Positions 36,240-46,887 of a DNA stretch of 64,000 bases are shown piece after piece. Made by a program: the position numbers and the translations under genes. Origin of the DNA: Symsagittifera roscoffensis (taxonomy: Eukaryota > Xenacoelomorpha > Acoela > Convolutidae); the NCBI RefSeq assembly GCF_963678635.1, contig NC_087066.1, forward strand, positions 15,173,949 to 15,237,948, read 5' to 3'. The first letter of the stretch is position 1, and every line of letters starts with the position of its first letter. Below the pieces are notes generated by a model. The model had not been told where the DNA came from. It saw only the letters and a program-made list of their open reading frames with translations, and searched no databases.

Positions 36240-36515
36240 AAGTACTCGTTAAACAGAGGGTTTTTTTCGTTGTCGGTAATTGTTCCGACTTTCGATACGA
36301 AAGTAACGGAATATTTGTGCTCGGGGTGGGTTTTTTTTTCTTCGGACAAATTTCGACTTTTTAACTAGCCATTTTTGAAGGAATTTTTTATATCATTTGA
36401 AAGGTATTGTTGTCTTGAGCTTAAATTTGAAATAATATTTTACCTGTGATCATTTTTCGTAAAGTTACCGGGGTTTAAAGATTGCCATTTTTGCCAGTTT
36501 GGGACAATTAACGCG
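36240..36515 (-). repeat. Dispersed repeat R2, copy 1
   Basis: On the minus strand this reads CGCGCGTTAATTGTCCCAAA, CTGGCAA, AAGACAACAATACCTTTC, AATGATA, and GAGCACAAATATTCCGTTAC. The same order of blocks recurs at 36,975-37,255 and 48,960-49,730, and pieces occur in the 767-bp duplication unit (45,253-45,290). Confidence 0.75.
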
Positions 36516-36974
36516 CGACTAGTCGGAACAAAAACCACCAAACAGTACAACCGACACTAGTTTGATTTAAACGGCCGATTTAAATTTTTCGACAATACGA
36601 ACTGCACAATAACTTGACTATGATATTGAAGCATATTTGACAGTTCTCAAAATTAGAATAGCACAAGTTTTTCCCACTAGTTGAGTCAAAAACACAAATT
36701 GAAAGAAAACTGATAGGCACTGATGATTTTGAAAATGCTGCTGCAGCAAAAAAAAGGAGACTTAGACAAAAATGAAATTCATCCTCATTTAAAGATGAAT
36801 TTTTTTGCATTTCATATCTTGGTATGAGCTATTCGCTGTTCAATAAATTGATGCAGTTTTCCTAAAAAAAAAATCAAATTTTATCATTTTTTTTCGGAAA
36901 AAGGTCCACCCACACGCTATGTTTAAAACACACTATGTTTAAAATGTTATTTTCTGTACGTAGCTAAGTACTGA

Positions 36975-37255
36975 GTATATGAAATGGCAAGCTTCAATTC
37001 AATTTGGGAAAACTTCTTAAACGTATTAAAATTTTTCGCTAACGCATAACAGCTTGAAAGATATCGCGCGTTAGTTGTCCCAAATTGGCCAAAATTTCAA
37101 ATCTTTACACCCTCATTACTTTACAAAAAAATCAACCATCTTTTTTATGTTCAGCACTACAGTAATTTTTGAATATATATATTAACAAACTCCTTGAAAA
37201 ATCCCCAATCACAAAATCGAAATTTGTCTAGAGAAAAACCTCGAGCACAATTATG
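36975..37255 (+). repeat. Dispersed repeat R2, copy 2
   Basis: Contains the R2 core ATCGCGCGTTAGTTGTCCCA at about 37,065, preceded by TTCAATTTGGGAAAACTTCT and followed by CTTTACACCCTCATTACTTT. More diverged at its 3' side than the copy at 48.9 kb. Confidence 0.65.
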
Positions 37256-37257
37256 AA

Positions 37258-37640
37258 GTGAGTTGGGACGGATGTCTAACACATAGAGTAATTTTAGATA
37301 AGGTACACCGTCTGCTCGTCACGCCATCTTATTTTCGGCCGGATAGATTCGTGCAACTTCTTAGTCTAATACCAATCTTAATCTTACTCTCATATCTCTT
37401 AGTCTCAATTGATCTAGAGTATACTGGTTTGTTACGATTTGGTCTCTTGGAAATTGCAACTAAGCTGTAAGTTAAATTCAGAATGCTCTGGTGCTGAAAC
37501 TACAAGTAGTTTCAGCACTTACAAATAAATGGGTTGTTAGTTAGATGGAGTTTGATTGGTTAGTCTTCAATATTTTATAGGGATAAAATATCTAGTTTAT
37601 AACCAATAATAATATACAGTTTGGATCAGGTTCCAGAAGC
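37258..37640 (+). repeat. Dispersed repeat R1, copy 1, with 13-bp hairpin
   Basis: Shares about 380 bp with 52,715-53,110 and 62,500-62,920 (both inverted relative to this one), including TTTTCGGCCGGATAGATTCG and CAATTGATCTAGAGTATACTGG-like sequence. At 37,491-37,518 it contains a perfect 13-bp stem (GTGCTGAAACTAC, 2-nt loop, inverse). The short open frame across it is not conserved in the other copies. Confidence 0.85.
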
Positions 37641-37829
37641 CACTTTCTTCAAAATTCACAACAAACATTGTATCTTTCCCTCTCTCATACAAGCCAAGCT
37701 CAAAGAAGATACGAATACAAGAATTGGCGGTGCCGAAACGACTAGGAGAAAATTTTTAAGATAATGCATCAAAGTGCTGACTTCTAATAGGTTGAAAGTA
37801 GATACATTGCTTGGATACGTCCGCCCATT

Positions 37830-38189
37830 TAGTAAAAAGAGACAAACAAACACACACTTAGGACCACACATGCAAAAATACAAAAGGGTCTTTCATAAGG
37901 ACACAGACAGGGCCACACATACAGAAAACTTAGTGAAGCACGTAGATACATTAACAAGGGCATCGGCAAATACACGCAAAGGACCACATTTACAGAAAAA
38001 CTTAATAATTTAAAACGTCATTAATTTTGGACATACATATGGCCACACATACCGACACTTAAACGTACAAAATTTTAAAAGACCACACATGTAGACTCAT
38101 AGAGGAATCACACTCAGGGCCACACAGAGCCATTAATATTTAGCTGCTTTTAACTAAACTTACAGACGTACATATGACCAAATAAAACA
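37830..38189. repeat. Degenerate CCACACATACAGAC array, left block
   Basis: Loose repeats of GGCCACACATACAGAC and GGACCACACATGCA with AT-rich linkers. The same repeat resumes at 39,740-40,080, on the other side of the 38,190-39,732 element, which appears to have inserted into it. Confidence 0.75.
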
Positions 38190-39732
38190 CCCGGGCTGAG
38201 GTGCTTGACCCATGATTCGACCGAAATGGTCGAACGATGTCCGTTTTTCACTTTTACAGTCGAACGATAATCGATTTCGACTTTTTGAGTCGAACGATGT
38301 CCGTTTTCGACTTTGTTCGACTTTGCTCGACTTTGTTCGACTATACTGGACATTGTTCGACTTTGTTCGACTTTGTTCGACTTAGTTCGTCTTTAGGTCG
38401 AACGATGTCCATTTTCGACTTTTACAGTCGAACGACGTTCGATTTCGACTTTTTGAGTCGAACGATGTCCGTTTTCGACTTTGTTCGACTATACTAGACA
38501 TTGTTCGACTTTGTTCGACTTTGCTCGACTTTGCTCGACTATACTGGACAATGTTCGACTTTTCGACTTTGTTCGTCTTTAGCGGACATTGTTCGACTTT
38601 GTTCGACTTTGTTTCGATTTTATCGAGAATTAGCAGAAAAGTCCTGAACTACAACGACACTCTGACATCATTGGAATGTTTCTGCCAAATCACCTTTCAG
38701 AAACCTCAACCTGGGCAGACACAAAATATAATAGAAAATGCCACAAAAATGAGCATCGTAGATTCGTTTAGGCCGATTTGAGTTGTTGGACTTACGTTTC
38801 AATGAAACAGACCAAAAATGGCTATGTTTCGACCGGTTCGTTTTAAAATGGCTACGTTTTGGCCGACTCGGCCTAATTTTGCTATGTTTTGATCAACTTG
38901 ATTAAAGAAAAAATGGCTTCGACTGCGTTTGTTGTAAGCTAACTATGTTGCGACCGACTCGACCCAAGCTGGCTATGTTTCGACCGACTCGACCAAAGGA
39001 TAAAGTGTTCGACAGTGTTTGAAGCGAGCCAATTAGTGTTGAACGGACTCAGCCGAATAAAAATTTGATTGAATACAGCCCATTATATTTCCAATTGTAA
39101 TCGACGCAACTGAGTTTAGAAGAAAAAAATTTCCTAAAAATTCTGTTAAATGAATCAATCAGAACTGAAAATAGGGGTAATAGGCCAAAAGGCGGAGACG
39201 GCGCAATTTTCCAGGCTAAGGCGGAGGCAGCGCGCCTTTCGGACCAAGGCGGCGGCGGGATTTTCGTAACACATCTCTATAGCTGCTCTTAATTTCGTGG
39301 ATTGACAAAATTGGCCCTATTCTCAGTGCAATCGAAACACGCATTATGAAATTGATGGAGCTTGCACATAGGTTCTCGCAGTTTTCTCATTTATCAGCTG
39401 AATATGCTTTCGAATATGCTTTCGAATTTATTACCCTGTTCGACTCATGATTCGACCCTGTTCGACTCATAATTCGACCCTGTTCGGCTCATGATTCGAC
39501 CCTGTTTGACTCATGATTCGACCATGTTCGACTCATGATTTGACCCTGTTCGACTCATAGTTTGACCCTGTTCGACTCTATCGATCCTGTTCGACTCATG
39601 ATTCGACCCTGATCGACCCGCGATTCGACTTTGTTCGACTATAGTGTTCATTCGACCGTCTTAATTTGCAACGAAAATCGGACTCCGTTCGACCGTGTCG
39701 GTCGAATCATGAGTCGAACACCTCAACCCGGG
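38190..39732. mobile_element. 1.5-kb element with CCCGGG-ended inverted termini and TTCGAC arrays
   Basis: The left end reads CCCGGGCTGAGGTGCTTGAC then CCATGATTCGACC. The right end, inverted, reads CCCGGGTTGAGGTGTTCGAC then TCATGATTCGACC, followed on both sides by a GTCGAACG..GTCCG block, so the terminal inverted repeat spans about 58 bp. Inside are TTCGACTTTG arrays (38,300-38,620) and GTTCGACTCATGATTCGACC arrays (39,430-39,630). CCTCAACCTGGGCAGACAC at about 38,703 looks like another copy of the right terminus, suggesting nesting. No transposase is encoded. Superfamily unknown. Confidence 0.8.
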
Positions 39733-39739
39733 CAACACA

Positions 39740-40080
39740 AATATACTTACACACATACGAACATGTTTTCAGACCCCCATAGGGTTACCCATACAGACAC
39801 ATTGTGGATCGTAACTATTTGGATACACATACAAACTCTACAGGAGCTCAAAAACAAACACATATAAAGAACACATGCCAACAAACACAAAAATAAATCA
39901 AGGACCACACATACAAAAAAATCAAAGGCTTACATATGCAGAGTCACAATTTATCACCTTTACAGCCACACATACAGACAAGTTTGTTATGTTAGCATAC
40001 ATGCAGATATAGGTATGGCCACACATGCAGACACACATATGGTCACTCATACAGACTCAATAGATAAAGGGGCAAAAGAT
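39740..40080. repeat. Degenerate CCACACATACAGAC array, right block
   Basis: Same loose repeat as 37,830-38,189 (GGCCACACATGCAGACACAC; GGACCACACATACA). Confidence 0.75.
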
Positions 40081-40307
40081 ACAGGAGACTCTTAATATTT
40101 TCAATTAATTTGGACATCATTCAATTTTTCATTGAAAAAGTCCAGCATATGTGTTCTTTCTCCGAGAAAATTCAAATAGGGCTTTTTCTCTCTATAGTTA
40201 AGTTTTTTTCAGATTTTGAATTTTTTTATGCTTGTAAGACTTTCAGCCTTTTGCCAGTGAAAATTTTTGCCAGAAGTTTTGACCCGGGAACTTATTCTCA
40301 TTAGTAT

Positions 40308-41016
40308 ACTACCCTGTTTGAGGTCGCAAACTCATGTGCAGACTTTGAGGGTCGCGCCGCATCTGGGCTTAGAGCCAAATTGCATAGTCGCGCCGAGAGT
40401 ATCGCGCCAAATTGCATAGTCGTACCGAGAATGTCTCCGCCTTGGTCTCGAGGAATTGACTCTTGGTTGCGCCGTCTCCGCCTTGTTCTGGAAAAATGCG
40501 CCGTCTCCCCCTTGTGCTGGAAAGTTTCACCGTATCCACCTTGGTCTGGCCGTCTGCACTTTGATTGCTGAAGTCGCGCCGCATCCACCATGGTCGCGAC
40601 GAATTGCTTCTTGGTCGCGCCGACTCCTCCTCGGTCTAGAAATTCGCGCCGTCTCCGCCTCGGTCTGGAAAATTATGCCGTCCTTATTTCGGTCTGGAAA
40701 GTCTGGAAATGGCTGAGCTTGGTCGCGCCGGTCGCGCCATTTCCTGTGCCGCAGGGTCGCGCCGTATCCACCTTAGTTGCAAAAGTCGCGCCTGAGTTTT
40801 TCGGTCGCAAAAGTCTTGAAATGGCAAATCTTAGTCGCGCCACCTCCGCTTCGTTCGCAAAAATCGCGACGGATCATCATGGTCGCGACCGTCTGGAAAT
40901 GCCAGGTTTTGATCGCGAAAACCTGGACACGCCTATTTTTGGTCTGGAAAGTCTGGACATGCCAAAAATCTGTCGGAAAAGTCTGGACATGAATCTGGGA
41001 CTTCGACCCGGGTAGT
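40308..41016. mobile_element. 0.7-kb element filled with a GC-rich GTCGCGCC minisatellite
   Basis: The left end ACTACCCTGTTTGAGGTCGC..CATGTGCAGACTTT and the inverted right end ACTACCCGGGTCGAAGTCCC..CATGTCCAGACTTT match over about 40 bp. The interior is a variable-length minisatellite of GGTCGCGCCGTCTCCGCC-TTGGTCTGGAAA units. A short related GC-rich patch occurs at 39,180-39,260 inside the neighbouring element in the opposite orientation, so the two element types share material. Frames across it are repeat artefacts. Confidence 0.7.
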
Positions 41017-41329
41017 TCAAAAAATAAAGCTTCTTGTATTACTACTATGAAAAATGTTCAGTACAGTTTCATAAATGATTAGACATTTTTTAAAAAAAAA
41101 ACCTATTACATTACGAAGCTGGGGTATTTTGCTAGTGGTTTGGAATCTGCATACATTGATCTTGGAATCAGCATTATTTGTAATGGATTCCGCAACATTT
41201 TGAAAAAACTTTAAAGTCAGAAATCTGATGGAATCGAAAGACGGTGAAACTGAAATTTAGCTAGCGAGCAAAATTTTTGAATCCGATTAGAATGCTTATT
41301 TTGTAGACAAATGCTAGGGCATGCTTTGT

Positions 41330-41890
41330 TTTGGATTCCGCAGACAAATGCATTTTGAAGCAAATGTCGCTGCTGGGCTTCCACTGTTTGCCAATGGATT
41401 CCGCAGTCAATTTAATCTTTTTGTCGCTGGATTTTATAATTTGTCAGTGGATTCCGCAGTCAATTTTTTTGTACCTTGTACCTTGTAACTGGATTCCACA
41501 AGCACAGTTTAACTGTTTGAACATGTATTGGACCATTCCCCCGCATAGTCCACCCTTTTTTCAAGTGATACACAAAGGAAGTCCTTGAATTTGGACTTAA
41601 TTGTCTTAAATGCTGGGGGGTTACACAGGAAAGTCAATTTAAGACAATTGTCTTAAGTACAAGGATTTTCCCTGTCTATCACATGAAAAAAGGGGTAAAG
41701 GGTGTGGTGGGCGGGGAAAGGTGCGGTAAATGTTCAAACAGTTAAAAAATTACTTGTGGAATCCAATGGCACAAAAACAATAATAAATTGAACGCGGAAT
41801 CCACTGACAAATTGTGGAATCCAGTATTATTTAATAAAACCCATTTCAACGGCCAAAACACGTATTTCTCCAGAATCCACCGACAAAATG
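41330..41890. repeat. Foldback repeat with ~250-bp arms
   Basis: The left arm (about 41,340-41,605) and right arm (about 41,620-41,880) are inverted copies: GTGGATTCCGCAGTCAATTT, GGATTCCACAAG, AACTGTTTGAACAT, CCCTTTTTTCAAGTGATA-type blocks occur in both in mirror order, with indels. The centre lies near 41,610. No coding capacity. Confidence 0.8.
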
Positions 41891-41929
41891 AACCATTGTC
41901 CGTTTTGATAGAACGACCAAAAATGACCA

Positions 41930-42149
41930 GGCTCTTTTCCAGTTTCCCACCCCCTCGTAAAATTGCGAAACAAAACTCTTCAAAAATTGTTTACATGGCA
42001 TATTGCATGTTCAAAATTTTGTAGCAATTTGTTGACCTGTTCCCACTGCCACGTTTTAATGCAGTTTATAACATGAAAAGTCATTTTAAATAGACTTTCA
42101 CATAATGAATTTCAGAAAAAAAAATCAAGGGGGGGACTGGAAAAGAGCC
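41930..42149. mobile_element. Merlin-type MITE, subfamily 1 (copy A)
   Basis: Starts GGCTCTTTTCCAGTTTCCCA and ends GGACTGGAAAAGAGCC, inverted. Perfect 8-bp target duplication AATGACCA at 41,922-41,929 and 42,150-42,157. Length 220 bp. Confidence 0.9.
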
Positions 42150-42245
42150 AATGACCAATCGTTCGCAATGTCCGTTTTGATAGAACTTTTTAACTCTACT
42201 GGAGTCTAAATAAATCCTGCATGAGATCAATGTAAAACCAAGTGT

Positions 42246-42451
42246 GGCTCTTTTTCCTTTTCCCCCTCCTCACACGAGTTTCATTTTTTCTAGTGTAACG
42301 AGTGGTTTTACGAGGTTGAGTATGAAGACAAAATATGTTTGTCGTGGCCTTATTAGTCTGTATGTAAATTTTCATAACAATCCAATGAAGTGGTCAACAA
42401 ATTTACATGTAAAAATTTGCAGGTGGGGGGGGGGGGAAAGGAACAAGAGCC
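42246..42451. mobile_element. Merlin-type MITE, subfamily 2 (copy B)
   Basis: Starts GGCTCTTTTTCCTTTTCCCC and ends GGGGGAAAGGAACAAGAGCC. Perfect 8-bp target duplication CCAAGTGT at 42,238-42,245 and 42,452-42,459. The interior shares TTTACGAGGTTGAGTATG and CGTGGCCTTATTAGTCTGTA with copies D, G and H. Confidence 0.9.
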
Positions 42452-42992
42452 CCAAGTGTAAATCACACGTGCAATTTATTGAAAATGTCCAGAAATGTCT
42501 GCAGAGGCCATTTAGCATTTGCTGCATAACTATAGAATAAATAATAAACTTAGCCGTGTTTGAGTTCTAAAATTTTTTTCAACAACTCATCAATATTCAA
42601 CCTGATTCAATGAAATATCGCAAGAAGTTTCGAATGTTCGCATTTGGTGTGCTTTTTACTTTCGCTGCACATAAATTGGTTTTATTGAATTTTTCAAAAA
42701 CAGTTGATCAAGTGTGAAAACTTAATTTACTTGTTCAGTCATTCATAATTGTAATTCATTCTAAAACTTAATGTTAAAATGTCATAGCTAGCAATTCATG
42801 CATCCGTTTTCATAACTTTTGATATATTAACCAGGAAAAACACCAAAATTGAGTTGCCAAGAGCTCCTAAACAATCAAAAATGTTTTTAAAAAATTTGTT
42901 TCAATTAGACGTACTTCACGCGACTATTTGTGAAACACTTTGATTGTTTTCTTTACCATTCAAGTACCTATAAAAGAGTGTTAAAAATAAAA

Positions 42993-43085
42993 GGCTCTTT
43001 TCCAGTCCCCTAAAAACAAAAGGCTCATTTTTGAACAGTTTTGTTTTGTAGTTTTATGAGGGAAGTGGGAAACTGGAAAAGAGCC
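42993..43085. mobile_element. Merlin-type MITE, internally deleted (copy C)
   Basis: Only 93 bp, from GGCTCTTTTCCAGTCCCC to GGGAAACTGGAAAAGAGCC. Flanks AAATAAAA and AAAAAAAA are compatible with a decayed 8-bp duplication. Confidence 0.75.
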
Positions 43086-43435
43086 AAAAAAAATCCACAA
43101 CACATCTGGTGTTCCATTGACTGAGCAAGAAAAGGATGCGGAGATCGATACTCGAATGAGATTCAGACTCACAAGCTGCCAAAAAGTTTATGATGAATTC
43201 TCCATTAACCATAGGTAAAATTTTTTATTGTAATCTTTTCATTTTTTTTGAAATGTAGCGTTCAAATTTTTGCTTTTGCAGTAGATTTTTCCAACCTAAC
43301 TTACCGTTATATTGGGTTAAAGCACAGAAAAAAAAGAATCAATCGAGAACTAATAATGTTTTTGGACTTACTTGGCATTATAGTTAACCACATTGGAATT
43401 TAGTGGAGTGTTTGCTTTTCCGTTACAAAACAAGG

Positions 43436-43821
43436 GGCTCTTTTTCCTTCCCCCCCCCCCCCACCTCACACCAGCAGCAATTTTACGGTATAACGAGTGG
43501 TTTTACAAGGTTAATTATGATGACCAAATATGTTTGCCATGGTTTTATTAGTCCGTATGCCAACTTTCAAAACAATCGAACAATGTGAACAAACTTTACA
43601 TTTGTAAAAACTTGCAGGTGGGGGGGGTTAATTCCACCCCACCTGCAAATTTTTACATGTAACTTTGTTGACTACATTGCCCGATTGCTATGAAAATTTA
43701 CATACAGACAAATAAGGCCACGACAAACATATTTGGTCCTCATACTCAACCTCGTAAGACCACTGGTTACACTAATATATTGAAGCTAGTGTGAGGTGGG
43801 GGGAAAAAAAGAAAAAGAGCC
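43436..43821. mobile_element. Two subfamily-2 MITEs fused head to head (copy D)
   Basis: A copy in one orientation (43,436-43,630) meets another in the opposite orientation (43,631-43,821); the join at about 43,615-43,650 is a palindrome of CAGGTGGGG and CCCCACCTG. The outer flanks do not match, so this is a composite or a rearrangement product. Confidence 0.75.
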
Positions 43822-43898
43822 GAAAATTTGAAAGGTGGGTGAAAATGGAAAAATGCCGTTTCTTCTTACGTCTTTCGAAAAGAGTGACAGAATACTTG

Positions 43899-44110
43899 GG
43901 CTTTTTTCCAGTCTCCTCTTCAAAATCAATTCTGGACAGCTTATTTAAGTTGTCATAATGCAATGCAATTTGGCGTGGTGAGTAAATTGACAACTGTGAA
44001 CAGATTTGCTCTTCTCACAATTACAGCGTAACATCAGGCAATTAGCCGTAATAACACGTAAAACAAACATTAAACTCGGTGTTTTGAAAGAGGGAAACTG
44101 AAAAAGAGCC
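43899..44110. mobile_element. Merlin-type MITE, subfamily 1 inverted (copy E)
   Basis: Starts GGCTTTTTTCCAGTCTCC and ends GGGAAACTGAAAAAGAGCC. Flanks AATACTTG and AATATTTG match at 7 of 8 positions, an aged target duplication. Confidence 0.8.
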
Positions 44111-44225
44111 AATATTTGTGCCCGATAGTGATTTTTTTGGGTTCATTCCCATTATAGCCCCCCCCCCCCCCCCGCCCCCAATTTTTCCCATTATACTAAA
44201 AATGTATAAAAAAATATATTCGAAG

Positions 44226-44456
44226 TGGTTCAACTATAATGTCAGATATGTGGTCTACGTATAATATACTGAACAAACAAGCTTCGAATATACGCACCAA
44301 ACGGTAAATCATACGTACAGTTTTGTGGATCCGATAACTGGGGCTCATACCCAACAATTGAAAGTCTTTGGCGAGATGCAAAGGCAAAAAGCAAAAAAAA
44401 TGTACGGAACAGAGAGAAGTATGATTGATTCTTACCAAGCGGAAAAATTGTTTTGC
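44226..44456 (+). pseudogene. Merlin (IS1016/ISXO2-like) transposase relic
   Basis: Three reading frames pieced together show the C-terminal half of an ISXO2-like DDE transposase: MSDMWSTYNIL (the S-D-x-W block with the second catalytic Asp), then VNHTYSFVDPITGAHTQ (the N-H-x4-F-V-D-P-x-T-G-A-H-T-Q signature), then TIESLWRDAKAKSKK (catalytic Glu region), then YGTERSMIDSY. A stop and phase changes between the blocks make it dead. A C16 run at about 44,158-44,173 precedes it. It lies between Merlin-type MITEs and explains their 8-bp target duplications and GG-starting termini. Confidence 0.85.
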
Positions 44457-44564
44457 CAAAATTGCGAAAACAAAAACATATACAATGTAATCATACTTAA
44501 ATGTAAACATTGAAAATAATTATTTGATGTGCCTATTAGTATAATTAGAAACATTTGGCGGGAG

Positions 44565-44779
44565 GGCTCTTTTCCAGTTTCCCCCCTTTCAAAATGCCGA
44601 GTTTTATGTTTGTTTTACGTGTTATTACGGCTAAATGCGTGATGTTACGCTGTAATGTATGAAGAACAAATCTGTTCAGAATTGTCGATTTGTTCACCAC
44701 GCCAAAATTCATTGCATTATGACAGCGTTAAATAGACTTTTCAAAACTGAATTTGAAAGGGGGGAACTGGAAAAGAGCC
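44565..44779. mobile_element. Merlin-type MITE, subfamily 1 (copy F1)
   Basis: Starts GGCTCTTTTCCAGTTTCCCC and ends GGGAACTGGAAAAGAGCC. Perfect 8-bp target duplication GGCGGGAG at 44,557-44,564 and 44,780-44,787. Confidence 0.92.
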
Positions 44780-45332
44780 GGCGGGAGGGCTATATAAGGG
44801 AAGGTTGGGGGGTCTTTAATGGGAAAGGTTTGGAGGGGCTTTTTTTTGGTTACTAGGCTGGGTGAAAGACCCATTTTTTGTCAGACAAATTTCAATTTTT
44901 CAACTATCAGTTTTCAAAGGGACTCTTCTTTATCAGTTCAAATTATTGATCTCATGGAGGTTTCTAAATTGTTGTTTTATTAGTCGCCCATCGCGATGCT
45001 TTGAATATCTCAAACTTTTTCATAAAGGCTAAAAAGCTTCCCCCACATCACACGAGCATCAATTTTATGGTTTAACGAGTGATTTTACAAGGTTATTTAT
45101 GACGACCAAATATATTTGTCATGGCCTAATCAGTCTGCATGTCAATTTTCATGGCAATTGGACAATGTGAACAGTAATTTCAATTAAAAAAACTTGCGTC
45201 CCGTTGAAAATTGCTGGTTGAAAAATTGAAAATTGTTAGAGAAAATATCAACATCGAGCACAAATATTCCGTCACTTTCTTCGAAAGGCGCAGGAAAAAA
45301 CGGCTCTTTTCCGGCCCAAATATTGACATATT

Positions 45333-45546
45333 GGCTCTTTTCCAGTTTCCCCCTTTCAAAATACCGAGTTTTATGTTTGTTTTACGTGTTATTACGGCTA
45401 TATGCGTGATGTTACGCTGTAAAGTATGAAGAACAAATCTGTTCAGTGTTGTAGATTTGTTCACCACGCCAAAATTCATTGCATTATGACAGCGTTAAAT
45501 AGACTTTTCAAAACTGAATTTGAAAGGGGGGAACTGGAAAAGAGCC
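45333..45546. mobile_element. Merlin-type MITE, recombinant copy F2
   Basis: The left flank is GACATATT (that of F3) and the right flank is GGCGGGAG (that of F1), so it has no target duplication of its own. Its interior matches F3 at the positions where F1 and F3 differ. It is the crossover product that closes the 767-bp duplication. Confidence 0.9.
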
Positions 45547-46099
45547 GGCGGGAGGGCTATATAAGGGAAGGTTGGGGGGTCTTTAATGGGAAAGGTTTGG
45601 AGGGGCTTTTTTTTGGTTACTAGGCTGGGTGAAAGACCCATTTTTTGTCAGACAAATTTCAATTTTTCAACTATCAGTTTTCAAAGGGACTCTTCTTTAT
45701 CAGTTCAAATTATTGATCTCATGGAGGTTTCTAAATTGTTGTTTTATTAGTCGCCCATCGCGATGCTTTGAATATCTCAAACTTTTTCATAAAGGCTAAA
45801 AAGCTTCCCCCACATCACACGAGCATCAATTTTATGGTTTAACGAGTGATTTTACAAGGTTATTTATGACGACCAAATATATTTGTCATGGCCTAATCAG
45901 TCTGCATGTCAATTTTCATGGCAATTGGACAATGTGAACAGTAATTTCAATTAAAAAAACTTGCGTCCCGTTGAAAATTGCTGGTTGAAAAATTGAAAAT
46001 TGTTAGAGAAAATATCAACATCGAGCACAAATATTCCGTCACTTTCTTCGAAAGGCGCAGGAAAAAACGGCTCTTTTCCGGCCCAAATATTGACATATT

Positions 46100-46313
46100 G
46101 GCTCTTTTCCAGTTTCCCCCTTTCAAAATACCGAGTTTTATGTTTGTTTTACGTGTTATTACGGCTATATGCGTGATGTTACGCTGTAAAGTATGAAGAA
46201 CAAATCTGTTCAGTGTTGTAGATTTGTTCACCACGCCAAAATTCATTGCATTATGACAGCGTTAAATAGACTTTTCAAAACTGAATTTGAAAGGGGGGAA
46301 CTGGAAAAGAGCC
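46100..46313. mobile_element. Merlin-type MITE, subfamily 1 (copy F3)
   Basis: Perfect 8-bp target duplication GACATATT at 46,092-46,099 and 46,314-46,321. Same ends as F1 and F2. Confidence 0.92.
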
Positions 46314-46480
46314 GACATATTCAATTGACGCAACCATGTTGGGATCTTTTTTTATGTCATCAGGCGCACACTATATCAATTAAATAAGCGTGTTGAGGGA
46401 ATGTTTTGTTGGTAGTAATTTAATCATTTGAAAGGGATGTCGGCTCTCTTCGACTATCCCCCACATATGTCAAAATTTTC

Positions 46481-46680
46481 GGCTCTTTTTCCTTTCTCCC
46501 CACCTCACATCAACATGAATTTTATGGTCTAACGAATGGTTTTACAAGGTTAATTATGAAGACCAAATAAGTTTGTCGTGGCCTAATTAGTCGGCATGTC
46601 AATTTTCATGACTATTAAACTAGGTGAACAGTAATTTAATAGATAAAAACTTGCAGGTGGGGGGGGAAAGAAAAAGAGCC
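46481..46680. mobile_element. Merlin-type MITE, subfamily 2 (copy G)
   Basis: Starts GGCTCTTTTTCCTTTCTCCC and ends GGGGGAAAGAAAAAGAGCC. Perfect 8-bp target duplication AAATTTTC at 46,473-46,480 and 46,681-46,688. Immediately to the right (about 46,700-46,860) is a left-truncated subfamily-1 copy ending GTGGAAAAGAGCC. Confidence 0.92.
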
Positions 46681-46887
46681 AAATTTTCATTTTCTCAAGT
46701 ATTGTACGTGTTTTTATGGCTGAACAAGTGATGTTACAAAGTAGGGTTTGAAGAACAATATGTTTACAATAGTAAGTTGGTTCACCATAGGTTCACAACG
46801 TAAATTTGGTTTTTCAAAACTGAAATTCAAATGTGTGGTGATAGTGGAAAAGAGCCGGGATCTCTGCACATTCAGAGCATTACCCTC

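Larger units (their letters stand above)
44780..46313. repeat. 767-bp tandem duplication, two units
   Basis: 44,780-45,546 and 45,547-46,313 appear identical or nearly so by eye; every frame and motif recurs with a shift of exactly 767. Each unit is about 553 bp of spacer followed by a subfamily-1 MITE. The array is bounded on the left by MITE F1. The near-identity indicates a recent event. Confidence 0.92.

Noticed and set aside
37491-37518. Helitron 3' hairpin
   Set aside because: The hairpin is strong but neither side is followed by the CTRR end expected within about 12 nt, and similarity between copies continues well past it.
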